Shown here in pieces: positions 43,767 to 51,779 of a DNA stretch of 64,000 nucleotides. The notes beneath the pieces were generated by a model. The model saw nothing but the letters and a program-made list of their open reading frames with translations. It made no database searches and was not told where the DNA came from. The first letter of the stretch is position 1. The number at the start of each line of letters is the position of its first letter. Position numbers and translations under genes: made by a program. Source of the DNA: Parabacteroides massiliensis (GTDB taxonomy: Bacteria; Bacteroidota; Bacteroidia; Bacteroidales; Tannerellaceae); assembly GCF_900155425.1 (NCBI RefSeq), contig NZ_LT700191.1, positions 1,511,198-1,575,197 on the forward strand, given 5' to 3'.

Positions 43767-46655
43767 ATGAAAAAGTCGATTAAACTTGTAGCCTTGTTGT
43801 TGACCGCCGGATTTTATTCCGCTTGTACCCAACAACTGCCTCCCGATACCCGGAGCCGTATTTCCCTGGAGGGAAATTGGGGATTGCAACTGGATACAGC
43901 CGGTACGGGGATTGCTCCTGGCTGGTTGGCAAAGCCCTGTACGGACTCTCTTTTCCTGCCCGGCACTACCGATATGGGGAAAAAGGGAACTTACAATACG
44001 GATATGACACAGACAACAGCCCTTTCCAGGGAATATATGTTTGAAGGGAAGGCGCTATACACGAAGCAGATCGATATACCGGAGGAATGGGCCGGGACAT
44101 CCGTCCGCCTGGTGATGGAACGTACGAAACCCACGACAATCTGGATCGACGGGAAAGAGGTCGGATCGAATAGTGATATCTCTACCGCCCAACAATATGA
44201 CCTGTCCTCCTATCTGTCTCCCGGAACTCATGCACTTGCCATTTTAGTCGATAACGGGAAGGAGGCGGTTCCGGAAAAGGTCTATGGTTCTTCACATGCC
44301 TATTCTGCTTCCACACAGACAAACTGGAACGGGATCATCGGCGGTTTCTATCTGGAAAGCGCCCCTCTTTGCGGGATCGACGATATCCAGCTTTATCCGG
44401 ATGTCGCGAAAAAAGCCGTGACAGCCAAAGTACTCCTTCGTAACCCGGATAAAGGGACGGGAAAGGGATTCTTGTCTTTTTATGCCGAAGCCTGGAATAC
44501 GGACAGACAACATAAGACACCGGTGCAGACGGTTGAAGTGGACTGGACGAAGCCAGAGCAGGAATTCGAACTTGCGCTGGGGGATAAGGCTTTGCTTTGG
44601 AGTGAATTCACACCGGCTCTTTATCGTCTCTCTGTCTCATTGAAAACAGACCGGTCCGTCGATACCCGGCAGGCAACTTTCGGTTTGCGCGACTTCAAAA
44701 CAAAAGGCCGCCAGTTTACCATGAATGGCAAGACTACGTTCCTGCGCGGAAAACATGATGCCTGTGTCTTTCCTCTGATTGCCCATACCGCAATGGATGT
44801 GGAGACTTGGCGGCACTATTTCCGAGTAGCGAAACAGTACGGCATCAACCATTATCGTTTCCATTCCTGGTGCCCTCCCGAAGCCTGTTTCGAAGCTGCC
44901 GACATCGAAGGTATTTACCTGCAACCGGAACTTCCTGTTTGGGGAAACGTCAATATCAACGATTCCGAATTATGCGATTATCTGTTGAAAGAAGGACGGA
45001 ACCTGCATCGGACCTATAGTAACCATGCCTCTTTCGTCATGTTCGGATTAGGGAATGAGATGTCCGGCGAAGAAGGGCTTGCCATGCTGATCCGGACTTT
45101 CAAAAAAGAAGACAATCGCCATCTGTATGCTTCCGGTTCGAATAACTATTTAGGCTTTAAAGGAAAGCAGGCAGATGAAGATTATTTTACCACCTGCCGT
45201 GTCGGACGTGAAGACGAGAAGCAGTTCAACACCCATGCCCGTGCCTCTTTCTCGTTTGCCGACGCTTATGACGGCGGGTATCTGAATCACACGTACCCGA
45301 ATTCGGAGATGAACTTCTCGTCAGCCAATGCTTTGTGCGATATCCCGATTATCAGCCATGAGACAGGGCAGTTCCAGGTATATCCGAATTACGAAGAGAT
45401 CAAGAAATATACGGGTGTGTTGAAGCCTCGCAATTTCGAAATCTTCAGGAAACGCTTGGAAGAAGCCGGTATGATCGGACAGGCGCATGATTTTATGATG
45501 GCTTCCGGCAAATGGTCGGCCCTGTTGTACCGGGCGGATATCGAGATGAACCTGCGTACGCCGGAATGGGGCGGTTTCCAGTTGCTCGATTTGCAGGATT
45601 ATCCGGGACAGGGATCGGCTTATGTCGGCATCCTGGATGCTTTTATGGAAAGTAAAGGGTTGGTCACACCGGAAGAATGGCGCCATTTCTGTTCGGAGGT
45701 GGTTCCTCTGTTCTGCATCGAGAAGTTCTGTTGGACGAACGATGAGGTTCCTGCCGGAGAGGTGGAGATTGCCAATTACTCTGAAAGCGATTTGAATGGC
45801 AGACAATTGTCCTGGACATTGACCGATAGCAAACAACAGGTCTTGGATAAGGGTGTTTTACCTTTGCAGGTCAAACAAGGAGAGCTGGCAAAGGTGGGTA
45901 CTTTGAAGCCGGCGATCGCTTCTGTCCGGAAGGCGGAAAAGGTTACGCTTGGCTTGTCGATAGACGGCACTCCTTACCGGAATGATTATTCCCTTTGGAT
46001 TTATCCGGCAGATAAAGCCGATAAAGAGGTGAAAGCGGCTGAAGGCATTTGTGTGACGGACGATCTGGACGCTCATCTGAAATACCTGGCGGAAGGCGGC
46101 AAAGTCCTTTGGTTTCCTTCGAAAGACAAACACAAGGATCAAACGGTAGGCGGACTGTTCCAGACGGATTATTGGAATTACCGCATGTTCCGTTCCATCT
46201 GCGAGAACTTAGGACGCCCTGTCTCTCCGGGCACATTAGGGATTCTGACCGATCCTGCCCATCCGGCACTGGCTGATTTCCCGACCGAGTTCCATACCAA
46301 CTGGCAATGGTTCCCGATCATCAAGCAGAGCTATCCCATGATTCTGGATCGCCTGTCCGACGATTACCGGCCGATCGTGCAGGTGATCGACAATGTCGAA
46401 CGCAACCATAAGTTGGGCCTGTTGTTCGAATTCAAGGTAGGGAACGGAAAACTCTTGGTTTGCATGTCCGACCTGAAAGCCGTCCAGGACAAGCCGGAAG
46501 CCCGGCAGTTCTACCGTAGCATTTTGGAATACATGGAAACGCCTGCTTTTGCACCGTCTTATTCCTTGTCCGTCAGGGATTTGCAAGACCTGTTCACCGC
46601 TAAGGTGAAAACCGGCGAGATGAAGAAGCTGTTTAATATTTCGTCTTATGAATAG
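43767..46655 (+). CDS. GH2 family glycoside hydrolase lipoprotein
   Basis: A 962-residue lipoprotein (lipobox FYSAC, Cys near residue 20) of glycoside hydrolase family 2, retaining exo-enzymes such as beta-galactosidase, beta-glucuronidase and beta-mannosidase. The sugar-binding jelly roll (about 30-205), Ig-like domain (about 205-310) and barrel (about 310-610) are in standard order. The acid/base is the Glu in FGLGNEMSG (about residue 431) and the nucleophile the Glu in IISHETGQ (about 532). A long C-terminal part (about 640-962) includes a Rossmann-like stretch (LAEGGKVLWFPSK) and TDYWNYRMFRSICENL, seen in some large Bacteroidetes GH2 enzymes. Specificity is unclear. The ATG at 43767 is preferred to the TTG at 43758. 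Confidence 0.9.
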   Translation: MKKSIKLVALLLTAGFYSACTQQLPPDTRSRISLEGNWGLQLDTAGTGIAPGWLAKPCTDSLFLPGTTDMGKKGTYNTDMTQTTALSREYMFEGKALYTKQIDIPEEWAGTSVRLVMERTKPTTIWIDGKEVGSNSDISTAQQYDLSSYLSPGTHALAILVDNGKEAVPEKVYGSSHAYSASTQTNWNGIIGGFYLESAPLCGIDDIQLYPDVAKKAVTAKVLLRNPDKGTGKGFLSFYAEAWNTDRQHKTPVQTVEVDWTKPEQEFELALGDKALLWSEFTPALYRLSVSLKTDRSVDTRQATFGLRDFKTKGRQFTMNGKTTFLRGKHDACVFPLIAHTAMDVETWRHYFRVAKQYGINHYRFHSWCPPEACFEAADIEGIYLQPELPVWGNVNINDSELCDYLLKEGRNLHRTYSNHASFVMFGLGNEMSGEEGLAMLIRTFKKEDNRHLYASGSNNYLGFKGKQADEDYFTTCRVGREDEKQFNTHARASFSFADAYDGGYLNHTYPNSEMNFSSANALCDIPIISHETGQFQVYPNYEEIKKYTGVLKPRNFEIFRKRLEEAGMIGQAHDFMMASGKWSALLYRADIEMNLRTPEWGGFQLLDLQDYPGQGSAYVGILDAFMESKGLVTPEEWRHFCSEVVPLFCIEKFCWTNDEVPAGEVEIANYSESDLNGRQLSWTLTDSKQQVLDKGVLPLQVKQGELAKVGTLKPAIASVRKAEKVTLGLSIDGTPYRNDYSLWIYPADKADKEVKAAEGICVTDDLDAHLKYLAEGGKVLWFPSKDKHKDQTVGGLFQTDYWNYRMFRSICENLGRPVSPGTLGILTDPAHPALADFPTEFHTNWQWFPIIKQSYPMILDRLSDDYRPIVQVIDNVERNHKLGLLFEFKVGNGKLLVCMSDLKAVQDKPEARQFYRSILEYMETPAFAPSYSLSVRDLQDLFTAKVKTGEMKKLFNISSYE

Positions 46656-46664
46656 TCTCGTTTT

Positions 46665-46702
46665 AAAACACCTATGTTTTGATTGCAAAGCATAGGTGTT
46701 TT
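46665..46702. terminator. Bidirectional terminator between convergent genes
   Basis: AAAACACCTATG (46665-46676) pairs perfectly with CATAGGTGTTTT (46691-46702), flanked by A-rich and T-rich ends, so it can terminate RNA from both the GH2 gene and the convergent GDPD-like gene. Confidence 0.85.
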
Positions 46703-46764
46703 GAAATCGAAACATATATGTTTTGGGAAGGAGGCCTGTCGCTTATGGAAGGATGTCTTTCTTT

Positions 46765-47550
46765 TTAGGGTTTCTGTAAAATCAAACTCAGCGCTTTCAG
46801 GTCGTCGCCTCCGATCAAATCCACTTTTTCCCGGATAAAGAACTTCTTGAACTGGGGCGTGTCCGGTGCGCCCCACCAACGGAACAGTTTGCCTTCCGCA
46901 TGGCTCTGGCGGATATAGCCGCGCATCTTTTCGAGCATCTCGGCGGGAATTTCTCCCTGGCCTTTCCAGTCGATGTATTTGGAATAATTGTCGCTGATGA
47001 CCGGCATCAGGACAGCCGGGATACCTTTACCCAGATCGTCGATCCTGCCGTCCAGGAAGATAAAACGGTTGCTCTCGGCGGTGATAGCTTTTCGGGGGCT
47101 TCTTCCCGACAGGTAAAACAATACAGCGCTTTCTTGAAGTTTGCCGTCTTTCTCGTGGCAGAAAAGAGACTCGTACGGTTCCAGTTTCTTCTTCAGTACG
47201 GGATACATCGCTTCGCCGTCCGTCTTGCAATCGACCATCAGGTAAAACGGACGGTCGCTGCCCGGATATACTTTGCCGTTATTGTTTGTGATCCGTTCGA
47301 CTAATGGCAGAAGGTATAGCTTCTCGAATGTGATATCCGGATTGGGGGCGACCGAGTCATGGGAAACATACAGTTCGCCGTCGATCAGCCATAAATCCGC
47401 TTCCACACAATTGAATTGCAAGGAAAGGGCATCGAATAGCGGGCGAGGACGTTCATAATCGTTGTGCGAAAAGGCATTATAATGGATTGTCTGTGCTTGC
47501 AACATGCAAGAGAACAGGCTGGTCAGCAGGATGATTACTTTTAGTTTCAT
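46765..47550 (-). CDS. PI-PLC/GDPD-like phosphodiesterase, exported
   Basis: A 261-residue exported protein (signal peptide 1-20, ending LQAQT) of the PLC-like phosphodiesterase superfamily. The N-terminal catalytic motif is visible: HNDYERPRPLFDAL (first His), then FNCVEADLWLIDGELYVSHD, with the Glu-x-Asp metal ligands and second His of glycerophosphodiester phosphodiesterases. YLMVDCKTDG supplies a further strand, and LFRWWGAPD and DLIGGDD sit near the C-terminus where GDPDs have barrel strands. It would cleave a phosphodiester, for example glycerophosphodiesters or a phosphorylated glycan; the true substrate is unknown. It runs against the PUL direction and is divergent from the metallophosphoesterase gene. 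Confidence 0.78.
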   Translation of the reverse strand: MKLKVIILLTSLFSCMLQAQTIHYNAFSHNDYERPRPLFDALSLQFNCVEADLWLIDGELYVSHDSVAPNPDITFEKLYLLPLVERITNNNGKVYPGSDRPFYLMVDCKTDGEAMYPVLKKKLEPYESLFCHEKDGKLQESAVLFYLSGRSPRKAITAESNRFIFLDGRIDDLGKGIPAVLMPVISDNYSKYIDWKGQGEIPAEMLEKMRGYIRQSHAEGKLFRWWGAPDTPQFKKFFIREKVDLIGGDDLKALSLILQKP

Positions 47551-47574
47551 ATAGCAGATTCATGTTTGACGAGG

Positions 47575-47624
47575 CAAAGGTAAGCAGTTTTTATCTAATT
47601 CTCCGGGAATATTGTTTACATTTG
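47575..47624. promoter_or_regulatory. Divergent -7 boxes between the GDPD-like and metallophosphoesterase genes
   Basis: The minus strand has TACCTTTG (47582-47575) and the plus strand TACATTTG (47617-47624), both full matches to the -7 consensus TAnnTTTG at sensible distances from the two start codons. Neither has a TTTG box at the usual spacing, so only the -7 elements are supported. Confidence 0.4.
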
Positions 47625-47645
47625 CCTTGATTAATCTGAAAAACC

Positions 47646-48545
47646 ATGAATAGACGATTATTTTTTAAGAAATCATGTGCAGGAGCATTGCTTTTGTCCT
47701 GTCCGGGCTTGTTGGCACGGGGAAATGAAAAGAGACTGCGTTTCGGTTTGGTGACGGATGTCCATTTCGCACATCGTAAAGTGCACGGGACCCGCTATTA
47801 TGAACAATCCATCACAAAGCTGTCGGAAGCGATAGACGTTTTTAATAAACGGAAACTTGACTTCTTGATTGAACTTGGAGACTTGAAAGACATGAAGAAT
47901 AAGCCTGAAAAAGAACAGACTCTATCCTTTCTGGATGAGATAGAAGCCAAGTTGCAGACCTTCGACGGCCCAGTCTACCATGTGTTGGGCAACCACGATA
48001 TGGATAGCATATCGAAGCCCGAATTTCTTGCACATACGGCCAATCACGGAAGTGCGGAAGGAAAACCTTATTATTCATTCGTGCGGAATCAGATTAAATT
48101 TATCGTGCTTGACGGTAATTGCAACGAGGATGGTTCCGACTATGATTCCGGCAAATTCGATTGGACCAAGGCGTTTATCCCGTCCGCCCAAAAGGAATGG
48201 CTCCTGCAAGAACTGAAGAAAGACGATTTGCCGGCTGTGATCTTCATCCACCAGCTGTTGGATACTTTTTCGGGCGTTGGCAAGGAACTTTGTATCGGCA
48301 ATGCAGAAGAAATCGTTTCGATACTTGAGCAAAGCAACAAAGTCGTAGCCGTCATCCAAGGGCACCATCACGCGGGGAATTACAGTTTCCGGCATGGCAT
48401 CCATTACTTTACAATGAAAGGAATGATCGAAGGAAGCCTTCCCGAAAATAATAGCTTTGCTATTGTCGAGATAGACAAATCCCTGAATATCTATATAGAA
48501 GGATTCTATAACTGCAAAAATAAAGAGATGGTACATCAGTCGTAA
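47646..48545 (+). CDS. Calcineurin-like metallophosphoesterase, exported
   Basis: A 299-residue dinuclear metallophosphoesterase. The metal-site motifs are complete and in order: DVHFAHRK (DxH), ELGDLKD (GDxxD), VLGNHDMD (GNHD), a later His in VIFIHQLLD, and IQGHHHAGNY (GHxH). The N-terminus MNRRLFFKKSCAGALLLSC has a twin-arginine start and a hydrophobic stretch with a Cys, so export is likely, possibly by Tat or as a lipoprotein. The family includes phosphodiesterases and phosphatases acting on nucleotides, lipids or sugars, and the substrate cannot be told. It is followed after 6 bp by the GH65-like gene, so the two are co-transcribed. Confidence 0.88.
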   Translation: MNRRLFFKKSCAGALLLSCPGLLARGNEKRLRFGLVTDVHFAHRKVHGTRYYEQSITKLSEAIDVFNKRKLDFLIELGDLKDMKNKPEKEQTLSFLDEIEAKLQTFDGPVYHVLGNHDMDSISKPEFLAHTANHGSAEGKPYYSFVRNQIKFIVLDGNCNEDGSDYDSGKFDWTKAFIPSAQKEWLLQELKKDDLPAVIFIHQLLDTFSGVGKELCIGNAEEIVSILEQSNKVVAVIQGHHHAGNYSFRHGIHYFTMKGMIEGSLPENNSFAIVEIDKSLNIYIEGFYNCKNKEMVHQS

Positions 48546-48551
48546 AATAAG

Positions 48552-50645
48552 ATGAAACATTTGATTTATATTTTGTTTCCGGTATTGCTGGCTTCCTTAT
48601 CAGTGAAAGCACAATCTCGTATTGACCGGAAAGCGGTGGTTGAGAGGCATAAGATCGTTACGACGAAAACGAATCCCCAAAGTCCGGCCCAGGTTGGAAA
48701 TGGCGAGTTTGCTTTTGGAGTGGATATTACCGGACTGCAAACCTTTGTCCCGTTTAACACGATGGCGCAATGGAGCTGGCATAGCTTTCCGTTGCCCGAA
48801 GGTATGTCTGATAAGGATTACAGGCAAGTCCCGATAAACACGTATGGAAGGCAAGTCGGTTATGATTTGCCTAACCCCGCCCAACCGGAGCTTTCCGCCT
48901 GGCTGGCAGCAAATCCGCATCGTTTCAATTTGGGACGTGTCGGTTTGAAATTGTTGTTGTCCGATGGGACGGAGGCCGGCCCTGATGACATACGGAACGC
49001 TGTCCAGGAAACAGATATGTGGAAGGGCATTATTACAAGCCGTTTTGAGTTGGAAGGCATACCTGTAGTCGTGAGAACGGCTTGCCACCCGGATTTGGAT
49101 ATGATCGGGGTGGAAGTGGAAAGTGATTTGATGCGGAAAGGAAGACTTTCCGTGTTTATTGATTTCCCGTATGCAGACACGAACGAGGTGTCTGCTTATG
49201 TCGGAGTGTATGATCAACCGGCGAAACATCGTTCCTCGATAGAGAGTCAAACCGGGCAGTCGGTCCGTATCTCCCGGAAAATGGATGATACTCATTATTC
49301 GACTATCCTGCGGTGGAAGTCTCCGGCACATTTTTCTCCGGCCACTCAAGACAATCCCCACTATTTCGAGCTTCACCCTTCTGATACGGATAAACTCGAT
49401 TTTACTTGTCTGTTTACGCAGCAAGAAGAAAACTTTCTGGAAGAGAATGTGTTTGAAGCGAGTAGCAGGGCGTGGAAGAGATTCTGGAATACAGGAGCCG
49501 CTATCGATTTGTCGGAGAGTTCGGACCCCCGTTGGAAAGAATTGGAAAGAAGGATTGTCCTGTCGCAATATGTGATGCGTGTAAACGAAGCCGGTTCACT
49601 GCCTCCGCAGGAAAGCGGGTTGGTTAATAATGGATGGTATGGCCGTTTCCATTTTGAGATGATCTGGTGGCATGGAGTACATTATGCTCTATGGAATCGT
49701 TGGGATTTGTTGGGTAAGAGCCTGCACGTATACAACAATTTTTTGCCGACTTCTCGCGAACGAGCAGGAAAGCAAGGTTATAAAGGAGCTCGCTGGCCTA
49801 AGTGTACGGCCGGTTTTGACCGGGATTGGCCTCATATTATCCATGCTACGTTACTCTGGCAACAACCCCATCCCATTTATTTTGCAGAATTGGATTACCG
49901 GTTGCATCCGACACCCGAAACCTTGGAAAAATGGCGTAATGTCGTATTTGAAACGGCCGATTTCATGGCAGACTTTGTTCATTACGACAAGCAGAAGGAC
50001 CGTTATGTATTGGGACCTCCGGTATATATCGTTTCGGAGAATACGGATCCGATGCAAACGATCAATCCGGCTTTTGAATTAGGATATTGGCGTTTTGGCC
50101 TGCGTGTAGCCCGGACATGGCGCGAACGGATGTCTTTACCGGTGGAAAAGAAATGGACAGAGGTGGAGGATAAATTATCTCCGTTGCCGGTAAAAGATGG
50201 TGTCTACACAACTTACGAGGATATTCCTGATATGTGGACTAAATATACATTTGAACATCCTGCGTTAATAGGAACTTCGGGTATGTTGCCGGGAGATGGG
50301 GTCGACAAGGATATTTTTGTGCATACATTGGATAAGGTTTCTGCTGTATGGAATTTTGATCATGTATGGGGTTGGGATTTCCCCATGTTGGCAATGGCGG
50401 CTGCCCGGAATGGCAAGCCGGCCTTGGCTCTTGATTTTTTGTTACATTCTTCGCCTAATTTCCAATTTGACGAACATGGATTGGCTACTGGAGGGCCATT
50501 CCCTTATTTCCCTTCCAACGGAGCGTTGCTGACTGCAATAGCAATGATGGCTGAAGGCTGGGATGGCTCTACTGGAGATGCTCCGGGATTCCCGAAAGAC
50601 GGGACTTGGATTGTGAAAACGGAGGGTTTTGTTTCAATGCCTTAA
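48552..50645 (+). CDS. (alpha/alpha)6-barrel GH65-like protein, exported
   Basis: A 697-residue exported protein (signal peptide 1-20, ending VKAQS). The N-terminal beta-sandwich (about 25-290, with PQSPAQVGNGEFAFGVDITG) and the helical barrel (about 320-690, with GRFHFEMIWWHGVHYALWNR and GYKGARWPKCTAG) resemble GH65 and related clan GH-L enzymes and the glucosyl-galactosyl-hydroxylysine glucosidase group. In that group an acidic residue follows the KGARWP stretch; here TAGFDRDW is a candidate. I am sure of the fold type but not of the family or substrate. It is downstream of the metallophosphoesterase and ends at a strong terminator (50657). Confidence 0.72.
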   Translation: MKHLIYILFPVLLASLSVKAQSRIDRKAVVERHKIVTTKTNPQSPAQVGNGEFAFGVDITGLQTFVPFNTMAQWSWHSFPLPEGMSDKDYRQVPINTYGRQVGYDLPNPAQPELSAWLAANPHRFNLGRVGLKLLLSDGTEAGPDDIRNAVQETDMWKGIITSRFELEGIPVVVRTACHPDLDMIGVEVESDLMRKGRLSVFIDFPYADTNEVSAYVGVYDQPAKHRSSIESQTGQSVRISRKMDDTHYSTILRWKSPAHFSPATQDNPHYFELHPSDTDKLDFTCLFTQQEENFLEENVFEASSRAWKRFWNTGAAIDLSESSDPRWKELERRIVLSQYVMRVNEAGSLPPQESGLVNNGWYGRFHFEMIWWHGVHYALWNRWDLLGKSLHVYNNFLPTSRERAGKQGYKGARWPKCTAGFDRDWPHIIHATLLWQQPHPIYFAELDYRLHPTPETLEKWRNVVFETADFMADFVHYDKQKDRYVLGPPVYIVSENTDPMQTINPAFELGYWRFGLRVARTWRERMSLPVEKKWTEVEDKLSPLPVKDGVYTTYEDIPDMWTKYTFEHPALIGTSGMLPGDGVDKDIFVHTLDKVSAVWNFDHVWGWDFPMLAMAAARNGKPALALDFLLHSSPNFQFDEHGLATGGPFPYFPSNGALLTAIAMMAEGWDGSTGDAPGFPKDGTWIVKTEGFVSMP

Positions 50646-50656
50646 AATTCTTATTG

Positions 50657-50713
50657 ATCGCATATAAGGGAAAACTCGTGCATTCTCTTATATGCGATGA
50701 TTGTTTTTCTCTT
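50657..50713 (+). terminator. Terminator after the GH65-like gene
   Basis: ATCGCATATAAG (50657-50668) pairs perfectly with CTTATATGCGAT (50687-50698), followed by a T-rich tail. It isolates the GH43-like gene, which then needs its own promoter. Confidence 0.85.
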
Positions 50714-50756
50714 ATAAATCCTTTATATTAGCGTCTTTATTTAGACTATTGTAAAG

Positions 50757-51737
50757 ATGAAAACACTGTTATTTTTTATTTGGCTTGTTTTTGCACCGAT
50801 AATGTCTTGGGGGCAACTTCCCCGCATGCTATACGGTGATACCTCGCGTGTAGGGGTTCCTTTTTCGAAAGATCCGCATGTGGTTAATTTTAAGGGGCGT
50901 TATTTGATGTATCATTCCATTCCGCCGATGAAGGGGGATCCTGATTCGGGATGGAATATTGGGATTGCGGAGAGCCGGGACTTGGTGAACTGGACGAAGG
51001 TGGGAGAGATCACGCCTGCTCCCGGGGCCGATTATGAGAAGAAAGGACTTTGTGCGCCCGGTGCGTTGGTGAAGGATGGAAAGGTGCATTTGTTTTATCA
51101 GACATACGGGAATGGAAAGAAAGATGCCATCTGCCATGCCGTATCGGACGACGGCATTCATTTCAGAAGGAATCCGACGAATCCGATTTTCCACCCTACA
51201 GGAGATTGGACTTGCGGTCGTGCCATAGACGCGGAAGTGTGCGAGTTCAAAGGGCGCTATTTCCTCTATTTTGCAACCCGCGATGCAAACTACGACATCC
51301 AGATGCAGGGAGTGGCCGTTGCTCCGGGCAATACCGGCTTCAACCGGGAAGACTGGATGCAGGCGGCCGATTCCGCTATTCTCTATCCCGTGTATCCGTG
51401 GGAAGGAAAATGTATCGAAGGGGCTTCGATCGCAAAGAAAGGCGGCAAACTCTATATGTTTTATGCCGGAGCTTACAACAATGCTCCCCAACAGATCGGA
51501 GTGGCGGAAAGCGAAGACGGCATTGTCTGGAAACGCCTCTCGGAAGAACCTTTCCTCAGAAACGGCAAACCCGGCGAATGGAATTCCAGCGAATCCGGCC
51601 ATCCGCATATCTTTACCGATTCGGACGGACGCACTTACCTGTTCTACCAAGGGAACAACGACAACGGGAAAACCTGGTATATCACACAGGAAGAGGTGAT
51701 ATGGAAAGACGGGAAACCGATGCTGAAAGGAAAGTGA
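50757..51737 (+). CDS. GH43/GH32-like five-bladed beta-propeller glycosidase, exported
   Basis: A 326-residue exported protein with signal peptide 1-19 (ending SWGQL). Repeated propeller blades are visible: FSKDPHVVNFKGRYLMYHS (with the Asp of the base position), GLCAPGALVKDGKVHLFYQT, DAEVCEFKGRYFLYFATRD, CIEGASIAKKGGKLYMFYAG (Glu at the acid position) and GHPHIFTDSDGRTYLFYQG. This is the GH43/GH32/GH117 superfamily fold, whose members remove arabinose, xylose, galactose, fructose or anhydrogalactose. The exact family is not clear. It is the last gene before the metal-transport pair and has a terminator on both sides. Confidence 0.8.
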   Translation: MKTLLFFIWLVFAPIMSWGQLPRMLYGDTSRVGVPFSKDPHVVNFKGRYLMYHSIPPMKGDPDSGWNIGIAESRDLVNWTKVGEITPAPGADYEKKGLCAPGALVKDGKVHLFYQTYGNGKKDAICHAVSDDGIHFRRNPTNPIFHPTGDWTCGRAIDAEVCEFKGRYFLYFATRDANYDIQMQGVAVAPGNTGFNREDWMQAADSAILYPVYPWEGKCIEGASIAKKGGKLYMFYAGAYNNAPQQIGVAESEDGIVWKRLSEEPFLRNGKPGEWNSSESGHPHIFTDSDGRTYLFYQGNNDNGKTWYITQEEVIWKDGKPMLKGK

Positions 51738-51750
51738 AAAAACGGTTGTT

Positions 51751-51779
51751 AACCGGGCTGCACTTGTGCCCGCCCGGTT
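51751..51779. terminator. Bidirectional terminator between convergent genes
   Basis: AACCGGGC (51751-51758) pairs perfectly with GCCCGGTT (51772-51779), immediately next to the stop codon of the P-type ATPase. T-rich flanks on both sides allow termination of both the GH43-like gene and the ATPase gene. Confidence 0.8.
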
